Assembly (NCBI GenBank): GCA_031549105.1
Contig: JAVBQK010000046.1
Location: 1 to 10,404 of the forward strand
Reading direction: 5' to 3'
Source of the DNA: Avichristensenella sp031549105
GTDB taxonomy: Bacteria; Bacillota; Clostridia; Christensenellales; Aristaeellaceae
Length of the DNA stretch: 10,404 nt
A program made the position numbers and the translations under genes. Numbering within the stretch: the stretch's first letter is position 1; every line of letters begins with the position of its first letter. The notes under the pieces are model-generated. The model was given only the letters and a program-made list of their open reading frames with translations, was not told the DNA's origin and searched no databases. This document shows positions 7,349 through 10,404 of the stretch, in pieces.

Positions 7349-8050
7349 CTAGTCGCGGCGGCGTCCGCCGGCAAGCACCAGGAGCCTGAGCAGCTGCAGG
7401 AATGCCTGCAGCGCCGCGGCAATGTACGTAAGTCCCGCCGCATTAAGCACCTTGCGGGCAGGGCCTACCTCTTCGTAGCCGAGGTAGCCGCCCGATTCCA
7501 GCGCGGCGATTGCGCGGTTTGACGCGTTGAACTCCACCGGCAGCGTGATCAGGTAGAACAGCACCACCGCGATGAACACCGCGATACCCACCCACATCAG
7601 CGGCTCCCAGCTCATCACCAGGCCCAGGATGAACAGCGGCACCGCCGCGAAGGAACCGATCTGCGCCACGGGCACGAACGCCGAGCGCATCTTGAGCGGC
7701 GCATATTCCTCATAGTGCTGCATCACATGGCCCACCTCGTGCGCGGCGACGCCCAGCGCCGACAGCGACGTGGAGTCGTACACATCGGACGACAGGCTCA
7801 GCACGCCCGTCTGAGGGTTATAATTGTCCGTAAGGCTTCCGCGAATGCGCTCCACCTGCACATCCATGACGCCATTTTGCCGCATCATGTCCTCGGCGAC
7901 CTGCGCGGCGGTCCAGCCGCGCTGGGAAGGCACCTTCGAATAGCGGCGAAAAACGGACTGCACGTGAAACTGCGCCCACAGCGCCAGCAGCAGGCCCGGC
8001 AGGATAATCAGCATCGTAGGGTCAAAATAAAACCCATATGGATAGTACAT
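7349..8050 (-). CDS. yugP: YugP-like membrane zinc metallopeptidase
   Basis: This 233-residue protein matches the YugP/COG2738 group of neutral zinc peptidases (Pfam Zn_peptidase_2) in length and layout. An N-terminal membrane helix (about 12-30) is followed by a soluble segment, the zinc motif HEVGH (104-108) in GVAAHEVGHVMQH, two central hydrophobic stretches (about 129-147 and 151-171), then LPVEFNASNRA (170-180), whose glutamate E173 is the probable third ligand. A weakly hydrophobic C-terminal helix and the basic tail GGRRRD end the protein. The ATG at 8050 has GGAGG six bases upstream. The function of this family is not established; membrane protein quality control is a reasonable guess. 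It is first in the run of protease genes and has its own likely promoter and a structured leader. Confidence 0.9.
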   Translation of the reverse strand: MYYPYGFYFDPTMLIILPGLLLALWAQFHVQSVFRRYSKVPSQRGWTAAQVAEDMMRQNGVMDVQVERIRGSLTDNYNPQTGVLSLSSDVYDSTSLSALGVAAHEVGHVMQHYEEYAPLKMRSAFVPVAQIGSFAAVPLFILGLVMSWEPLMWVGIAVFIAVVLFYLITLPVEFNASNRAIAALESGGYLGYEEVGPARKVLNAAGLTYIAAALQAFLQLLRLLVLAGGRRRD

Positions 8051-8096
8051 TCTTTGCCTCCTTCCTTGGCGCGAATCCGGAGATATCGCACCCTAA

Positions 8097-8118
8097 AGGG
8101 ATTTCGCTAGAAATCCCT
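8097..8118 (-). promoter_or_regulatory. Perfect 9-bp hairpin in the yugP leader
   Basis: The transcript leader contains AGGGATTTC, the four-base loop TAGC, and GAAATCCCT: a perfect nine-base-pair stem-loop about 47 bases before the yugP start codon. It is followed by only three T residues (CCCTTTAGGG), so it does not meet the usual pattern of an intrinsic terminator. The right arm overlaps a second small palindrome, CCCTTTAGGG, which would be an alternative pairing. With the promoter at 8147-8175 the predicted transcript starts near 8140, about 20 bases before the stem, so it would cap the 5' end of the mRNA. Role as an mRNA stabiliser, attenuator or protein-binding site is inference. Confidence 0.6.
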
Positions 8119-8146
8119 ACCGTTTCATGAAAGTCTATCAAGGTCT

Positions 8147-8175
8147 ATTGTACCCTGATAACCAAAGAAGCACAA
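8147..8175 (-). promoter_or_regulatory. Probable sigma-A promoter of the yugP-tldD-tldE-nadE operon
   Basis: On the minus strand TTGTGC (8175-8170) and TACAAT (8152-8147) are separated by exactly 17 bases. The -10 box matches consensus at five of six positions, the -35 box at three of six with the important TTG present. The predicted start of transcription is near 8140, giving a leader of about 90 bases that includes the 8097-8118 hairpin. The site lies between the glycosyltransferase stop and yugP, where a promoter would be expected, and no clear terminator separates the two genes, so readthrough from upstream is also possible. Confidence 0.6.
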
Positions 8176-8197
8176 GCGGATTTATCCAAGTTGTCAT

Positions 8198-9256
8198 TTA
8201 CGGCGTCTGTTCGCCTTTTTTGTGCCGCCAGCCATCGCCAAAGACAAAATCCCGCTGGATCACATAGCTCAGGAAAAACAGCACCACGTCCACCGGGATC
8301 TTCACCCAGGTGGCGCTCAGGTCCAGCAGGTCGGTGAGCAGCGCCACCAGCCCTGCGCCAATCGCCATCATCGCGGCCGCCAGCAGGTAGTAGCGAACAA
8401 TCGACGCCTTGCCGCCGCGCCCGCCAAACACCGCCATGCGGTTGAGGCTGTAGTTCAGCAGGCTTGACAGCGCGCGCGCCAGCGCATAGCCCTGCCACGG
8501 CAGCAGGTGTATGGCCTTGAGCAAAAATAGGTACAGCGCGTAGTCCACGCCAAAGGAGACGATTGATGATAGCAGAAACCGCAGAATGACTGAGTAGACG
8601 CGAATCGAGTCCTTAAAAGGGTTAAAGTGCGATCCTTTGTTGTCATCAATATAAATAGTATCAATCGGTACCTCGACCAGCGCCATTTTAAGGTCGCGGA
8701 GCTTGAGCAGCATCGTCATTTCGTACTCGTAGCGCTCGCCGGGCATGCGCAGCATGTCACCCAGCGCAACGGCCGGCAGACCACGGAGGCCTGTCTGCGT
8801 GTCCGTGCAGCGGATGCCGGTGACAAAGCGGTAGACGTGCCGGGTCAATGTGTTACCAAAACGGCTTTTCAGCGGCATTTCCTTGAGTACCCGCGCGCCG
8901 GTCACCAACGCCCGGGGGTGTTCCCGCATCGCTGCGATGATGTGCAGGATATCCTCGCACGTATGCTGGCCATCCGCATCGGCCGTGACGATGCCCGCAA
9001 GGTTCGGCCAAGCACCCATTGCGGTGTTGATGCCGGTTTTGAGCGCGCGGCCCTTGCCAAGGTTCACCGCGTGACGTTCCACCCGGCACCCCAGCGCATG
9101 CGCCGCGTCAAACAGGTGCCTGTACTTTTCGCCGCCGCCATCATCCACCAGCAGCACGGGAAGGTCCAGCTCCAGCAACTTGGCACAGAGGTCAACCAGG
9201 CGTTGATCCGGCTTGTATGCGGGAATCAGCACCACAATCGGGGACTCTATTTCCAT
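8198..9256 (-). CDS. Glycosyltransferase family 2 fused to a GtrA-like membrane domain
   Basis: The 352-residue protein joins two domains usually found as separate proteins. Residues 6-200 are a GT2 glycosyltransferase of the dolichol-phosphate mannosyltransferase/GtrB type: VVLIPAYKP (8-16), VDDGGG (37-42), NLGKGRALKTGI (65-76), the metal-binding TADADGQH (91-98), and CTDTQTGLRGLP (150-161). Residues about 224-340 form a GtrA-like domain with four hydrophobic helices, including SSLLNYSLNRMAVF and the end pattern SYVIQRDFVFG. It probably transfers a sugar from a nucleotide donor to polyprenyl phosphate and helps move the lipid-linked sugar across the membrane for cell-envelope glycosylation. 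I chose the ATG at 9256, six bases after GTGAGG (9268-9263); a GTG at 9268 is in frame but lies in that SD. The gene stands behind a perfect sigma-A promoter. The sugar is not predictable. Confidence 0.93.
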   Translation of the reverse strand: MEIESPIVVLIPAYKPDQRLVDLCAKLLELDLPVLLVDDGGGEKYRHLFDAAHALGCRVERHAVNLGKGRALKTGINTAMGAWPNLAGIVTADADGQHTCEDILHIIAAMREHPRALVTGARVLKEMPLKSRFGNTLTRHVYRFVTGIRCTDTQTGLRGLPAVALGDMLRMPGERYEYEMTMLLKLRDLKMALVEVPIDTIYIDDNKGSHFNPFKDSIRVYSVILRFLLSSIVSFGVDYALYLFLLKAIHLLPWQGYALARALSSLLNYSLNRMAVFGGRGGKASIVRYYLLAAAMMAIGAGLVALLTDLLDLSATWVKIPVDVVLFFLSYVIQRDFVFGDGWRHKKGEQTP

Positions 9257-9262
9257 ATATAG

Positions 9263-9268
9263 CCTCAC
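9263..9268 (-). promoter_or_regulatory. Ribosome binding site deciding the glycosyltransferase start
   Basis: GTGAGG reads from 9268 to 9263 on the minus strand, six bases ahead of the ATG at 9256. The in-frame GTG at 9268 is part of this site, so the upstream start is unlikely. Confidence 0.65.
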
Positions 9269-9295
9269 AAAGCGAAGTATTTGAAACCCGAACTG

Positions 9296-9324
9296 ATTAT
9301 ACGGGGTTGTGTAACGGCTGTCAA
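9296..9324 (-). promoter_or_regulatory. Perfect-consensus sigma-A promoter of the glycosyltransferase gene
   Basis: On the minus strand TTGACA (9324-9319) and TATAAT (9301-9296) both match the housekeeping consensus at all six positions and are spaced by exactly 17 bases. Transcription should start near 9289, giving a short leader of roughly 30 bases before the ATG at 9256. No operator-like palindrome is evident around it. The strength implied is unusual for an envelope glycosyltransferase. Confidence 0.9.
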
Positions 9325-9382
9325 TCCGGGTTCTTCCTCAGTTCCTGCCCGCATATTGTTGGTGTGCCAATCCAATGGAAAT

Positions 9383-9390
9383 GGGAGGAG
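9383..9390 (+). promoter_or_regulatory. Ribosome binding site deciding the ATPase start
   Basis: GGGAGGAG lies upstream of two in-frame ATGs at 9392 and 9398. GGAGG is nine bases before the ATG at 9398 but only three before the ATG at 9392, so the second ATG is the better start. Confidence 0.65.
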
Positions 9391-9397
9391 AATGCCG

Positions 9398-10404
9398 ATG
9401 CAGAGACACTGGTTCCCAGGCGGCAACACAGCACGAGGGTTTCATAGCTTTTATTCGACGATCATGTTTCCAGAAGAGGCGGTGCGGGTCATCATCCTCA
9501 AGGGTGGGCCGGGCGTGGGGAAGAGCACGTTCATGCGCCGCATGGCGAAGATGCTGGAGGAAAAGGGGCAGATTGTCGAGTATCTACACTGTTCCAGCGA
9601 CAATGGGTCGCTAGATGGCATCGTCTGCCGTCCAATCGGCTTTGCGATGCTGGACGGCACCGCGCCGCACATCGTCGATCCTGAGCTTCCCGGCGCGGCG
9701 GACAGTATCCTGAACCTGGGCGTTTTCCTGGATGAGGCTGGCCTCTCCGCGCGCAAGGAGCCGATACGCTCGCTCAAGCAGGCCATCTCCACCTGCTTCA
9801 ACCAGGCGTACCGCTACCTGCAGGCGGCCGTGCCGCTGCGGGATGATTCGGCGTATATCCTGCGCTCGTTGACCGATGAGGGCGCGCTGGCAGAAGCGTT
9901 CATCCCATGGCTGGAGACGGTGACCGCCTACCGCGACCTGACCAAACCCGGTCGCGCACGGCCCATGTTTGCCAGCGCAATTACACCGGATGGCTGCGTT
10001 AACTACCTGGAGACGGTGGCTGTACCGCGCCTGTGGCGCATCACCGGCGAATGGGGCACCGACGGGCATAAGTTGCTCTCCCAGCTGCTCCACGCGGCGC
10101 TGCTGCGCGGCATGCATGTAGAGGCGCTCTACTGCCCGCTGCAACCCGAACGGCTCGAACATCTGCACATACCGACGCTCGGTCTGCTCGTGACTACAGA
10201 GAATCGCTACCACGCGCTGGAGAACCAGGCAGAACGTGTGATTTCATTCGATGAGTGTAGAACCCGTCAGCCCAGCAATCTCGAGAAAGACGCACTACAG
10301 TTCAATGCCGAGCAGTTTGATATGCTGCTGGATGCCGCATCCGCCTCAATCCGGCGGGCAAAGGCGCTGCATGACGAGCTGGAGGTGGAATACATCGGCC
10401 GGAT
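9398..10404 (+). CDS. PRK06851-like P-loop ATPase (partial, runs off right edge)
   Basis: An open frame of 335 codons runs from the ATG at 9398 to the window end without a stop. The N-terminus HWFPGGNTARGFHSFY and the P-loop GGPGVGKST (36-44), followed by HCSSDNGSLDGIV and LDGTAPHIVDPELPG, match the uncharacterised PRK06851-type ATPase family of Firmicutes as I remember it. That family is usually about 360-370 residues long with a second, repeated P-loop half. Here the second half (from about residue 196, SAITPDGCVNYLE) repeats the layout but its P-loop position reads GEWGTDGHKL (217-226), lacking GKS/T, and the counterpart of the LDGTAPH segment is LLVTTEN. The second site probably cannot bind ATP normally. 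The gene diverges from the glycosyltransferase. Cellular role unknown; a nucleotide kinase or regulatory ATPase are possibilities. Confidence 0.85.
   Translation, partial: MQRHWFPGGNTARGFHSFYSTIMFPEEAVRVIILKGGPGVGKSTFMRRMAKMLEEKGQIVEYLHCSSDNGSLDGIVCRPIGFAMLDGTAPHIVDPELPGAADSILNLGVFLDEAGLSARKEPIRSLKQAISTCFNQAYRYLQAAVPLRDDSAYILRSLTDEGALAEAFIPWLETVTAYRDLTKPGRARPMFASAITPDGCVNYLETVAVPRLWRITGEWGTDGHKLLSQLLHAALLRGMHVEALYCPLQPERLEHLHIPTLGLLVTTENRYHALENQAERVISFDECRTRQPSNLEKDALQFNAEQFDMLLDAASASIRRAKALHDELEVEYIGR

Larger units (their letters stand above)
9257..9397. other. Divergent intergenic region between glycosyltransferase and ATPase genes
   Basis: This region of about 140 bases separates the two divergent genes. 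It contains the minus-strand promoter (9296-9324) and both ribosome binding sites. For the plus strand the best -10 candidate I can find is TATTGT in the gcatattgtt stretch around 9351-9360, with no convincing -35 at the right distance, so the plus-strand promoter is not identified. No repeats or terminator are seen. Confidence 0.5.

Noticed and set aside
8138..8197. Nineteen-codon minus-strand ORF starting directly after the glycosyltransferase stop
   Set aside because: It has no ribosome binding site and overlaps the yugP promoter; it is most likely chance.
8202..8222. GGCG/CGCC stem followed by T6 on the plus strand, or an A6 slippage site at the glycosyltransferase 3' end
   Set aside because: The stem has only four pairs, no plus-strand gene ends there, and the A6 run is not in the phase of a standard A-AAA-AAG slippery heptamer.
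8627..9262. Plus-strand open frame of 211 codons
   Set aside because: It is antisense to the GT2 domain, whose motifs are clear, and shows no domain of its own.
9611..10213. Minus-strand open frame of 200 codons
   Set aside because: It is antisense to the PRK06851-like ATPase, whose P-loop and family motifs are clear on the plus strand.

Overview
The window is a GC-rich stretch of a Firmicutes-type genome, most likely a Clostridia-class anaerobe. The evidence is strong purine-rich Shine-Dalgarno sites before most genes, YugP-like and PRK06851-like proteins typical of that phylum, an ammonia-type NadE with an SGGKDS loop, and a textbook sigma-A promoter. The exact taxon cannot be read from the sequence. 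There are no rRNA, tRNA, CRISPR or insertion-sequence signatures, and no stretch over 300 bases lacks a gene.

Layout. Eight of the nine genes lie on the minus strand and read from right to left. The first is a GT2-GtrA fusion glycosyltransferase (8198-9256), driven by a perfect TTGACA-N17-TATAAT promoter. After a 147-base gap with a second plausible promoter and a perfect 9-bp hairpin comes a tightly packed run: yugP-like membrane zinc protease, tldD, tldE (pmbA) and nadE, spaced 24, 1 and 6 bases apart. A 90-base gap follows. It contains a hairpin that would bury the ribosome binding site of the next gene. That gene encodes a large exported, membrane-anchored protein (866 aa from a TTG start), followed directly by an ABC ATPase and an ABC-2 permease that runs off the left edge. 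On the plus strand, diverging from the glycosyltransferase, is a PRK06851-like P-loop ATPase (9398 to the right edge). It is open at the window end.

How the genes may work together. TldD and TldE form a known heterodimeric zinc protease. The two genes are translationally coupled here, and a second zinc protease (YugP-like) sits in front of them. NadE is housekeeping NAD synthesis and is probably co-transcribed by location. The exported protein, ATPase and permease look like one transport module, in the style of ABC-2 systems with an extracytoplasmic auxiliary subunit carrying a glutamine-amidotransferase-like fold (GldG/DUF4350-like). Its translation may be controlled separately by the leader hairpin. 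The glycosyltransferase probably makes and flips a polyprenyl-linked sugar for envelope glycans.

Most of this is conserved gene content in an ordinary chromosomal region. The points worth a second look are the SD-burying hairpin, the untranslated-leader hairpin before yugP, the degenerate second P-loop of the plus-strand ATPase, and the uncharacterised exported/ABC module beside three protease genes.
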